DNA from: Frankia sp. AgB1.9
GTDB lineage: Bacteria > Actinomycetota > Actinomycetes > Frankiales > Frankiaceae
Length of the DNA stretch: 44,215 nucleotides
Reading direction: 5' to 3'
NCBI RefSeq assembly: GCF_016786355.1
Contig: NZ_JADWYX010000078.1
Coordinates: forward strand, 1 to 44,215
Both the position numbers and the translations under genes were made by a program. Shown here in pieces: positions 8,073-16,111 of the stretch. The first letter of the stretch is position 1. Each line of letters starts with the position of its first letter. A model generated the notes under the pieces. That model worked only from the letters and a program-made list of their open reading frames with translations, searched no databases and was not told the origin of the DNA.

Positions 8073-9623
8073 CTAGGCGTCGTAGGTGATCGGGCCGAGC
8101 TGGCCCTGGTTCTGCAGCGCGTTGTTGCCGCTGCTGTTCACCTGGACGAGCTCGAAGGTGTAGCTGTCCTGGTGCCACCGCCACTGCGCACCGTTCAGCG
8201 GGATCGTGGCCACGTTCTGCGGCAGGCCCTCGCGGGCGCCGAACTTGACGTCGCCCAGGATCGTCCGCGCGGTGAGGCTCTTCAGCGCGGAGGCGATCGA
8301 CTTCCGGTCATCGATCGAGTTGATCGCGCTGAGGGCCTGCGCGGCGACGTCGAACAGCGCCATCGACGCTCCGAGCTGCTGCGGCGAGGTCTGGCGGCCG
8401 GTCTCGGCGCGGTACTTCTGGCCGAGGTCCTTGGACGGCAGGTTGGTCACGAAGCTGCGGTTCGGGCTGCTTTCGGACCAGAACAGCTCGGTCGTGAGGT
8501 TGTTACTGACCTGGGCGCCGATGGTGCGCAGGTCGCTGTCGAACATGGCGGCCTTGGAGACCGTGATGATCTTCGGCTCGAAGCTCTTGGAACCCGCGTC
8601 TCGCTCGAACTGCGCGAAGTCCGTCTCGTCCAGGATGCCGGTGACGATCTGGACGTTCCCGGCCTGGAACGCCGAGATGATCGGCTTGAAGTCCTTGGTG
8701 CCCGGAGTGTAGAGGTAGTCCTGCTGGGTGCCCTTGCCGTCGAGCTGCTTCGGGTTGACCAGCTTCCAGTTGTTGTCGAGCCCCGCGCGGAACGGCAGCT
8801 TGGGGTGCGAGAACCACTGCCCGTCGACACTGTTCGGCCACAGCGCCCCGACGGTCCGGTTCGTCGAGACCCGGTCCCCCCACATCGACGAATAGGCCTG
8901 GTAGTAGTCATTCAGGCCGGCGAAGAAGTGGAAGGTCCAGTTGAACGGGTTCTTCAGGGTTATGTCGCCGCCGCGCGAGAAATACCAGGACTCCCAGGGC
9001 GACATCGTGGAGATGCACGGCACGCCGGCGACCTCGCACTGGTCCGCGACCGGGTTCACCGTGTCGGAGGTCGCGTCGACGAGGACGATGTCTACCTTGT
9101 CCTCGTAGATCAGCTGGGTCGCGGCCTTGGCGGCACGAGCGAAGGTCGACTGGCTGTCGCGGATGAAGATCTCGACCGGGTGGGTGGAGTTGCCGACCGC
9201 GATGCCGCCGTGGTCCTTGAACCAGGTGGTCATGTAGTCCGTGACGAACAGGTCCGTCGAGGCGAAGGCACTGAGCGAGCCCGACTGGGGTGTGACCACG
9301 CCGATCCGGACCGGCCGCACGCCGCTGGAGCCCTTGGAGCCGGAACAGGCGGCCAGAAAGCTCGTCGCGGGTGCGACGACCGCCGCGGTGCCGGCGAGCC
9401 GCAGCATCGCCCGTCGGTCGACGAACCGGAAGCCACGGGGCTCGGGCTCGGCCGCGCCGGCCGGGCTCGTAGCGGCCGGAATGACGTCTGCGCTGGCCTG
9501 GCTCGTCGTCATGGGCGTGGCGTCGTCGGCCACCCGCGGCTGGTCCGCGGCGGCGGCGGTGACCCCGGCAGCAGGGGCGCCGTTCGGCCGCTTCTTACCC
9601 GTAAGACGGTCAGACCTGTGCAT
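8073..9623 (-). CDS. Tat-exported lipoprotein, type 1 periplasmic solute-binding protein (branched-chain amino acid/urea/amide type)
   Basis: The 516-residue protein has a twin-arginine motif (RRAMLRLAG, Arg70-Arg71) and a lipobox LAAC (Cys93), so it should be folded, exported by Tat and lipid-anchored outside. The mature part begins RIGVVTPQSGSLSAFA and continues as a Peripla_BP_6-type ligand-binding fold, as in LivJ, UrtA and AmiC relatives. The ligand is not predictable. ATG at 9623 is chosen because AGGA lies 9 bases upstream; the open frame reaches 9788. Even so, about 69 residues precede the twin arginines, which is long, and a start nearer to them is possible. No permease or ATPase genes are nearby, so it is an orphan binding protein. 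Confidence 0.88.
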   Translation of the reverse strand: MHRSDRLTGKKRPNGAPAAGVTAAAADQPRVADDATPMTTSQASADVIPAATSPAGAAEPEPRGFRFVDRRAMLRLAGTAAVVAPATSFLAACSGSKGSSGVRPVRIGVVTPQSGSLSAFASTDLFVTDYMTTWFKDHGGIAVGNSTHPVEIFIRDSQSTFARAAKAATQLIYEDKVDIVLVDATSDTVNPVADQCEVAGVPCISTMSPWESWYFSRGGDITLKNPFNWTFHFFAGLNDYYQAYSSMWGDRVSTNRTVGALWPNSVDGQWFSHPKLPFRAGLDNNWKLVNPKQLDGKGTQQDYLYTPGTKDFKPIISAFQAGNVQIVTGILDETDFAQFERDAGSKSFEPKIITVSKAAMFDSDLRTIGAQVSNNLTTELFWSESSPNRSFVTNLPSKDLGQKYRAETGRQTSPQQLGASMALFDVAAQALSAINSIDDRKSIASALKSLTARTILGDVKFGAREGLPQNVATIPLNGAQWRWHQDSYTFELVQVNSSGNNALQNQGQLGPITYDA

Positions 9624-9790
9624 GGCCCCTGATCCTGCCGCACCCCTGTCGAAACCCGGCGACTGGGTCCTTCGCGACGATTCGTCGCGGCCAAGAGGGC
9701 CGGTCGAGCGGTCGCCAGGACCGGGCGAAGCGGTCACTGATGGTCTCCGTCGAAACCTTTCGGTGACAGTTTGGCAACGTCTCGTCAAAA

Positions 9791-10922
9791 TTAGTTGAGC
9801 TTGCAGAACATGGTGTTGCCCTTGGTGAGCGTCACGGTCGCCGTCACTCGGCCGCCGCCCTTGGGCCAGCCGGCAATGCTGGTCGCGATGTCGCCCTGCA
9901 GGGGGCCGGAAGAGAATGAGACCGACGCGATGATGTTGGATGCGTCGTCGTAGTTCGGCGTCGCGATCGCGTAGGCACCGGACTGACCGTTCCAGGTGTA
10001 GGTGCCGGTCGTCGCCGGCACGAGCAGAACGCTGGTCGTGCCGGCCGCGACCGCTGTGGCGCCCGCGGTCGCCGAGGCGCTCGCCGGCGGCCCCGCCTGG
10101 CAGATGTAGGTGCCGTCCACGAGCGCCTTGCCGATCTTGGCGTCCGGGTTGGTGCCGGCGGGGGAGGGCGGCGTGGTCGCGACGATGCTGCCGCCGCCTC
10201 TGCCGCCCCCGCCCCGGCCGCTGACGAGTACGTAGAGACCCAGCGCGACCAGTGCGAGGGTGACCGCCACCGCGAGCGGCCCGAGCCAGCCGTGCCGGAA
10301 CCAGGTCAGCCGGTCGGACGAGTCACCGTGGGTGCCCCGCCGGGCAGTCGGCGCCTGCCTCGAGGCCACCTCGTCGTGGAGGTCCGACAGGTCCTCGGTG
10401 GCGAATCTGCGCCGGGTGCCGGTCGGGCCTCCGTTCGGCGCCGCCGAGGGTTCCTGGGCGTCCGCTGGGATGGCCGGCTCGAGCAGGTCGGCGAGGTCGT
10501 CGCGGACCGCCCGCGCGTCGTCGGGACGCTCGCCCGGACCGCCCCGGTAGCCGCCGGCCTGGCCAGCTGCCCCACCGCGGTCGGCCGGCGGCCCGCCGTT
10601 GCGGCGCGTCTCGTCCCGGCCCTGGTCGAGACCTGGCCCGGCGCCGGACCGTCCGGCGGTGTGGCGGCGCGGGCCCGTCCGTCCCGGCTGACCGGTCGTG
10701 GCCGGGCTGGTGGCACCCGGGCGCACGGGATCGAGCAGGTCTGTCGCGGGTGCGTCCGCGCGGCGCGGGCGAGGCTCGGGCGGCTGCTCGACTGGCCCGG
10801 GAGGCCGACTCGGGTCGGCTGTCGCGTCCCGGCCCGTCCGGCCGGCACCGATCGCCCGCGAAAGCACCGAGGTCATCTCGACCGGAGCCGGCGGCGACCC
10901 GACCTGCTCCGCGCTGCCGCGT
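9791..10922 (-). CDS. C-terminal part of a frame-broken single-pass membrane protein
   Basis: This frame holds the natural end of the gene whose N-terminal part is at 11048-12843. A disordered, charged Pro/Gly-rich stretch leads to one transmembrane helix (GPLAVAVTLALVALGLYVLV). A Gly-rich linker then leads to an extracytoplasmic domain of about 110 residues, Thr/Ser/Gly-rich and probably beta-structured. Two cysteines (TYICQ near its start, MFCKLN at its very end) could form a disulphide. The domain family is not recognised. The frame differs from the upstream half, and the switch falls inside a G/C-only block, so the break is probably an error in the sequence. The length of the true gene is therefore uncertain. 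Confidence 0.65.
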
Positions 10923-11047
10923 CGGGGGGGGGCGGCCGCCGCCCCCGCCGGGGGGGGGGGCGGGCGGGGGGGGCCCCCGCCGCGGCCGGGGGCGGGCGGG
11001 GCGCCGGGGCGGGCCGCCGCGGGGGGGGGGGCGGGCCCCGGGCGCCG
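10923..11047. other. 125-bp block of pure G/C that breaks a gene (probable artefact)
   Basis: There is no A or T in 125 bases, with G runs of up to ten. The minus-strand protein reads naturally in one frame above 11047 (ending GAPGQGAAQFGARG) and in another frame below 10923 (from about GSAEQVGSPPAPVEM). Translation within the block is meaningless Pro/Arg/Gly/Ala in every frame. This points to mis-called or gap-filled sequence in place of a normal coding stretch. Confidence 0.75.
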
Positions 11048-12843
11048 AACTGGGCCGCGCCTTGCCCCGGAGCGCCTTGCCCCGGAGCGCCGGCCGCGGA
11101 CGCCCCGTTCTGAACAGAAGCCCCGTTCTGAGCGGCATCGCCGGCGGCGTGCTGGGAACCGCGCGCGGCCGGGTCGTTCTGGCCGTGACGGCGGGATCGA
11201 CGTCCCGCACCCTGGCCGCGTGGTTCCCCCGGCCGGTTCGGCTGGCCGGCCGGCGCAGGCGCGGGCCCGGCGCTGCTTGCCGAGGGCTCCTGGCTGCCCC
11301 CTGTTCCCGGGAGCGCCAACTGCGCCGCCGGGAGACCCGGGGACGCTGGTGCGCCGGAATGCTGAGGCGGCGGGCCGGTCCGCGCCGACGTGATCGGCCG
11401 GGACGACGGCAGATCGCCCGTGCCGAGGGGATCGCGTGGGTCGATGACCGGACTGCCCGTGCGGCGCCGCCACTGGCCGTTCGCCCCGGGCTGGCCACCG
11501 GCCGGAGGCGCGGTGGGCCGCACCGGCGTCCGCCAGTCGCTCGACGCCGGATCGCCCACCGTCCCGCCGAAGCCCGGGACGGCCTGCGCCGGGTCACCGG
11601 AAGTGCCCCCCCAGGACGCCGGGGAGCCAGGTGACCGGACTGCGGGCGCCTGGACTGCCGGCACCTGGACTCCGGGCGCTTGGACTGCGGGCGCTTGGAT
11701 GCCGGACGGCCCGGCTCCGGGCGCCTGGGCTCCGGGCGGCCGCGCGCCGGCCGGCTGGGTGCCCAGCGTCCGGCTGCCTGAGGACGCGACGCCTGAGGAC
11801 GAGACACCCGGGGTCGCGAGGCCGGAGGCCGCGCCGCCGGCCGCGGCGGAGCCCGTCGCCGGGGGCGACGTTCTGGCGACCGGGTACGGATCGAAGCCTC
11901 CCGCCCGCCCGGCGGGTCCGTCCACCGTCGGCGTCCGCCAGGGTGATGCCGTGGCCTCGGGCGGGCTGGCCCTAATGCCCTCGCCGGGACGGTTCCCCCA
12001 CGCGCTCGCCGCGTGGGCGCCGGCGTCGGTCGTGGGTACGGCGGGCTGGCCGGACGACGGCCCGGCGCTCGGCCGGGTGACGGGCAGCCCGCGGGCCGGC
12101 GTGAAGAAGATGTTCGGCGCCGCGCTGACGGGTGGCGCCGGGTCCGGGGCCGGCATGGGGGCGCTCAGCGGTGCGGCCACCGGCCCGGCAGCGGCGCCCG
12201 GCGTCTGGCGGAGCGGCCCGGGGCTCCAGGCCGTCGGGGCGCCGGCGACGGGGTGGGTGCGGCGGGGTGCGTCCGGCTCGCCGCCAACCCGGACGGAGCC
12301 GGTCACCGGTCCCAACCGGACCGGCCCGCTCACCAGGCTGGGGCGCTGGGGCCCGGGCTCGGCGGCCGTCCCACCGCTCGGCTGGGCGGGCCACGACCGA
12401 GCCGTCGGCGCCACCGGAGCCTGCGCGCTGGGGCCGTAGCCGGGCCTGGCCTGCGTGGGGCCCGGGGCCGGCTGGGCAGGTCCGACGTCGATCCCGGTGA
12501 CCGACAGCCCGCTGTCCGAGCCGTTGCGGTCCCAGTTGCCGGAGCTGACGGCGAACGGGTCGACCACGCCGTCTGCCCGCGGCCGGGTCGCCGAGCCGCC
12601 GATGACCCAGTCGGTGTCGGTGCGGGTCCCGTTCGGGCGGGCTGACGACGTGGCCTCGTCGACCCGCTCGACCGCGAAGAAGTCGTCACGGTTCGCCGCC
12701 ACCGACGGCCCAGGGCTGCCCGGCTGGCGCGCATGCGGCAGCCACTGGTGGGACCCCGCGTCCCACACCCAGGCGCCGTCGTCGCTCAGCAGGCGACCGC
12801 GGTCATCGGTGGGCAAGGCTGTGCACCCCTGGTCCGGTGCCAC
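11048..12843 (-). CDS. N-terminal part of a frame-broken, Pro-rich membrane protein
   Basis: The start region contains DDRGRLLSDDGAWVWD followed by QWLPH, a short tryptophan motif shared with the neighbouring gene at 13027-14682 and resembling DUF2510-type elements. About 550 residues of Pro/Ala/Gly-rich disordered sequence follow, including a run of imperfect QAPGVQVPAV repeats (about 11631-11760). GTG at 12843 is proposed, with GGGA a few bases upstream; TTG at 12816 is closer to the conserved motif and equally possible. The frame is lost in the G/C-only block at 10923-11047, and the remainder is in another frame down to 9791. The intact protein would be about 1,000 residues. Function is unknown; the architecture suggests a cytoplasmic scaffold tail joined to an outer domain. 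Confidence 0.6.
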
Positions 12844-12987
12844 GCCGCATCCCGCGCGCGTGGAGTGAAGGTTGGAGCGGTCGGAGGCGGGGACGCCACA
12901 GGCCCCGACGAAGCCGACCAAAGGTTGCCAACCAGTATGACCTGCCCGTCGAGGCGGTGAGACCGCCCCATCCGGCGTTCGGTGGGC

Positions 12988-13024
12988 CCGTCCGGGGCAG
13001 GCGCCGCTGCTCCGCCCCGGACGG
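12988..13024 (-). terminator. 11-bp stem hairpin after the gene at 13027
   Basis: The arms CCGTCCGGGGC (12988-12998) and GCCCCGGACGG (13014-13024) form an 11-bp stem with a 15-base loop. It lies directly next to the stop codon of the minus-strand gene at 13027, so it probably terminates that transcript. Confidence 0.6.
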
Positions 13025-13026
13025 CC

Positions 13027-14682
13027 CTATCTCAGCGACTTGCAGGCGTCCTTGATCTCCTTGACGACCCGCTGACCGGTCGCCGAGGTGGGGTCGGCGT
13101 TGATGCGCAGGAAGTCCTCCTGGCTGTAGCCGGCCTCGAGTTTCTGCAAGGTGCAGTTGCAGTAGGCCTGTGCGCCGTTGCTCTGCTGGACGCACTGGTC
13201 GAGGTAGACCTTGCGGATGCTCGCGTCGTACTGGCGCGCGGCGGCGGCGGTTCCGCCAGCGGTGGTGGTCGTGCCGGACGAGCCGCTGCCACCGGTGGTC
13301 TTCAGCACGAGCACGACCGCGACGATCACGACGACCAGGACCGCCGCGCCGAGGGCGAGCATCCGGCCACGGGACGCCCGGACCTTGCCGACGAGGGCGC
13401 CGGCGGACCTGGCCCGGCCGCCGCGCTCGTCGTCCTCGTCCAGGTCGTCGTCGTCCTCGTCCTCGTCCTCGTCGTGCCCGGGGCCGCCGCGGCGGCCCGG
13501 ATCGGCGCCGCCCATCCGGGCCAGGCCACGCAGCCGGCCGCGGGCCCCGGCGAGACCGCCCTGGTCGTCGGCGGCGTCCTCGTCGTCCTCGTCGTCGACG
13601 AGCAGGTCGTCGACGTCCCGGCCGAGGTCGTCGTCGAGGTCGTCACTGGGCCGGGCCATCCGCGGCCCGGTACCCGAGCCGGCCTTGGTGAAGGAGGACG
13701 TGCTGAACCGCCCACTGCCACCGCGGGCGCCGACGTCCGTCGGCAGCGGCCCGGTGGTGTCGACGCCCAGGACGGGGGCCGCCGCCCGGTTCATGGCGCT
13801 GCCCGGGCCGCCGTCGAGACCGTCCGCCCCTCGGGCGCTGCTCGGGCCGGTGCCGCCCGAGCCGGCCCGGCTCTGTGCCGGGCCGGTCGCGGGGCCCCGG
13901 CTCTGGCTGGGGCCGGTGCCCCCGCGCGCCCAGTTACCGGTGCTCGGGCCGGTGCCCAGGGGGTCGGCCCGGTTGAACGGCCCGGACAACGGGTCGGCCC
14001 GGTCGTAGCCGCCGCGGGCGGGACCGCCGGTGCCGAGCGGGTCCGCGCGGTCGTAGGGACCGGTTCCCAGCGGGTCCGCGCGGTCGTACGGACCGCCACC
14101 CGCGGGGTCGGGGCGACTGTAGGGACCGGTGCCCAGCGGATCCCTGGCCGACCAGGACCGGGACTGCCCGGTACCCGGTGCCGCGGGCGCGCCAGGGCCG
14201 CCCTGGCCCCGATCGGCGCCGCCGCGGGTCGGAGCCGCGCCGGCACGCCAGTTGGTACCGGTGTCCAGCGGGGTCGCGCCGGTCGCCGGATCCGCGCTGT
14301 AGCCGGACCCGGGGCGGCCGGTGGCGGACGGCTGCGGGTACGGACCGGTGGCCGGGGCCCAGGAGGCCTCGCGGCCGCCGCGGGGGTCAGCGCCGAACAG
14401 CGGGAAGCTGCCGGTCCGCGGCTCCTCGTAGCCCTGCTGGCCGGTGCCTGGGCGCCCGTAGCCGCCGGTCTCCGCCTGGGCAGGCCGATGACCGGCGCCG
14501 CCGGGGCCGCCAGGGCCGTATGCGCCGGTCCCGCCACCACCGCGGGCGGCGGAGGGGCCGGTCGGGCCGGCGGCCGGGGTACCACCGGGGCGTGACGTCG
14601 TCGGCTGCCAGGTCTGGGCGCTCTCGTCCCACACGTAGGCGCCGTCGTCGCTGACCCAGCGGCCGTGCTCGTCGAGGCGCAT
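13027..14682 (-). CDS. Single-pass membrane protein with N-terminal Trp motif, disordered repeats and 4-Cys outer domain
   Basis: This is a 551-residue protein. Residues 1-30 (MRLDEHGRWVSDDGAYVWDE) carry the same short Trp motif as the neighbour at 11048-12843. A Pro/Gly/Thr-rich disordered region follows with tandem DPLGTGPYDRA units (nt about 13920-14150). Next come two strongly acidic stretches, a transmembrane helix (MLALGAAVLVVVIVAVVLVL), and a Gly/Ser/Thr linker. The C-terminal domain of about 70 residues has four cysteines (DQCVQQ, AYCNC, DACKSL), likely disulphide-bonded outside the cell. ATG at 14682 has AAGGA 7 bases upstream. Function is unknown. The topology suggests an inside-out adaptor: a long cytoplasmic disordered arm and a small folded outer head. 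Confidence 0.85.
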   Translation of the reverse strand: MRLDEHGRWVSDDGAYVWDESAQTWQPTTSRPGGTPAAGPTGPSAARGGGGTGAYGPGGPGGAGHRPAQAETGGYGRPGTGQQGYEEPRTGSFPLFGADPRGGREASWAPATGPYPQPSATGRPGSGYSADPATGATPLDTGTNWRAGAAPTRGGADRGQGGPGAPAAPGTGQSRSWSARDPLGTGPYSRPDPAGGGPYDRADPLGTGPYDRADPLGTGGPARGGYDRADPLSGPFNRADPLGTGPSTGNWARGGTGPSQSRGPATGPAQSRAGSGGTGPSSARGADGLDGGPGSAMNRAAAPVLGVDTTGPLPTDVGARGGSGRFSTSSFTKAGSGTGPRMARPSDDLDDDLGRDVDDLLVDDEDDEDAADDQGGLAGARGRLRGLARMGGADPGRRGGPGHDEDEDEDDDDLDEDDERGGRARSAGALVGKVRASRGRMLALGAAVLVVVIVAVVLVLKTTGGSGSSGTTTTAGGTAAAARQYDASIRKVYLDQCVQQSNGAQAYCNCTLQKLEAGYSQEDFLRINADPTSATGQRVVKEIKDACKSLR

Positions 14683-14907
14683 TTGTGATCCTTCGGGATG
14701 GAGACGGACGCTCCAAGGGTGCCACGTAGGGCCCGGCGTCGGCGCCGGGGGTACGCGCCGGCCATCTCAGACCCAGCCCAACGCCGCCCACAGCCGGCCC
14801 ACAGGGTGCCCGGGCCAGGCCATCGGGTGGGAACCCGACCCTCGTGATCGACGAGGCGTGACCGGTTCGCGACGTCTAGTGCTGTCCGGGGTCGTCCGGG
14901 CCAAGCC

Positions 14908-16041
14908 TCAGCGCGACCACTGGCCAGCCGCGGCCGAGAGCATGATCTCCGCCTTCTGGAACTCCTTCAGGCTGGCGTAGCCCGTGGTGGCCATCGCGGC
15001 CCGTAGCGCGCCGGCGAGGCTGACGGTGCTCGCGGCGCCGCCCTGGTCCGGGCCGACGAGGATCTGCTCGAGGGTGCCGGCCTGCTCGACCGGCTGCCAG
15101 CCACCGCGGGGCAGGTCGGAGTGCAGGACGTCCATCGACCACATGCCGCCGTGGCCGGGTGCGTCGGTGGCGCCGGCGAGCACCCCGTCGACCATCACGG
15201 CGTCGGCGCCGCAGGCGACGGCCTTGGCGATGTCCCCGCCGGTCCGCAGGTCGCCGTGCGCGATCACATGCACGTACCGGCCGCCCGACTCGTCCAGGTA
15301 GCGCATCCGGGCGCCGGCGGCGTCCGCGATCGCGGTCGCCAGCGGCACCCCGATCCCGAGCTCGGCGCGGTTCGCGTCGCCGCCGCCGGTGCCGACTCCG
15401 ACGATCACTCCGGCGGCCCCGGTGCGCATCAGGTGCAGCGCGGTGGAGAACGAGGCGCAGCCACCCACCAGGACAGGCATGTCCAGGTCACCGATGAACC
15501 GCTTCAGGTTCAACGGTTCGGTCCGGGTCGACTGGTGCTCGGCGGAGACCGCCGGGCCGTGGATGACGAGCAGGTCGACCTGGGCGGCGAGCAGATCGGC
15601 GCTCAGCGCCCTGACCTTCTGCGGCCGCAGCGCAGCGGCCGTCACCAGGCCCGCGTCCCGGACCTGGCCGACCCGCTCGGCGATCAGCTCGGGTCGGATC
15701 GGTGCCCGGTAGAGCTCGCGCAGTCGGCTCGTGGCCGCCCCCGCGGGCAGGCCGGCCAGCTCGGCGACCAGCGGCAGCGGGTCCTCGTGCCGGGTCCAGA
15801 GCCCTTCGACGTGCAGCACGCCGAGGCCGCCGAGCTTGCCGACCGTGATCGCGGAGTCCGGCGAGCTGACGGCGTCGGCGGCCGCCGCGACGATCGGCAG
15901 GTCGAAGTGGTACGCGTCCACCTGCCAGGCGAGCGAGACGTCCGCTGGGTCCCGTGTCCGCCGGGACGGGACGATCCCGACCGCCGCCAGGTCGTACCCG
16001 ACCCGCGCACTCTTACCGATGCCGATCTCAACCTCAGCCAA
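14908..16041 (-). CDS. guaB3: GuaB3 family IMP dehydrogenase-related protein
   Basis: A TIM-barrel protein of the actinobacterial GuaB3 family, usually encoded next to guaB. Family marks include VGIVPSRRTRDPADVSLAWQ near the start and LGGLGVLHVEGLWTR at 70-84. TTG at 16041 is chosen because AAGGAAAGG lies 6 bases upstream and the protein then begins MAEVEIGIGK, as relatives do. A GTG at 16059 would place the Shine-Dalgarno inside the gene. In the loop where GuaB has GPGSICTTR with the catalytic cysteine, this protein has GVGTGGGDANR (about 215-225), so that cysteine is absent. Whether it makes XMP, binds nucleotides or regulates GuaB is therefore open. It lies 70 bases downstream of guaB on the same strand, probably co-transcribed. 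Confidence 0.93.
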   Translation of the reverse strand: MAEVEIGIGKSARVGYDLAAVGIVPSRRTRDPADVSLAWQVDAYHFDLPIVAAAADAVSSPDSAITVGKLGGLGVLHVEGLWTRHEDPLPLVAELAGLPAGAATSRLRELYRAPIRPELIAERVGQVRDAGLVTAAALRPQKVRALSADLLAAQVDLLVIHGPAVSAEHQSTRTEPLNLKRFIGDLDMPVLVGGCASFSTALHLMRTGAAGVIVGVGTGGGDANRAELGIGVPLATAIADAAGARMRYLDESGGRYVHVIAHGDLRTGGDIAKAVACGADAVMVDGVLAGATDAPGHGGMWSMDVLHSDLPRGGWQPVEQAGTLEQILVGPDQGGAASTVSLAGALRAAMATTGYASLKEFQKAEIMLSAAAGQWSR

Positions 16042-16111
16042 CGCTGGCCTTTCCTTCACGAGCGCACCAAGCGGAAATCCCGCCCCCGACCTACGGCCTG
16101 GCCATTCTTAT

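Noticed and set aside
14683..14907. Terminator or promoter between guaB3 and the gene at 13027
   Set aside because: No convincing inverted repeat or -35/-10 pair was seen in these 225 bases.
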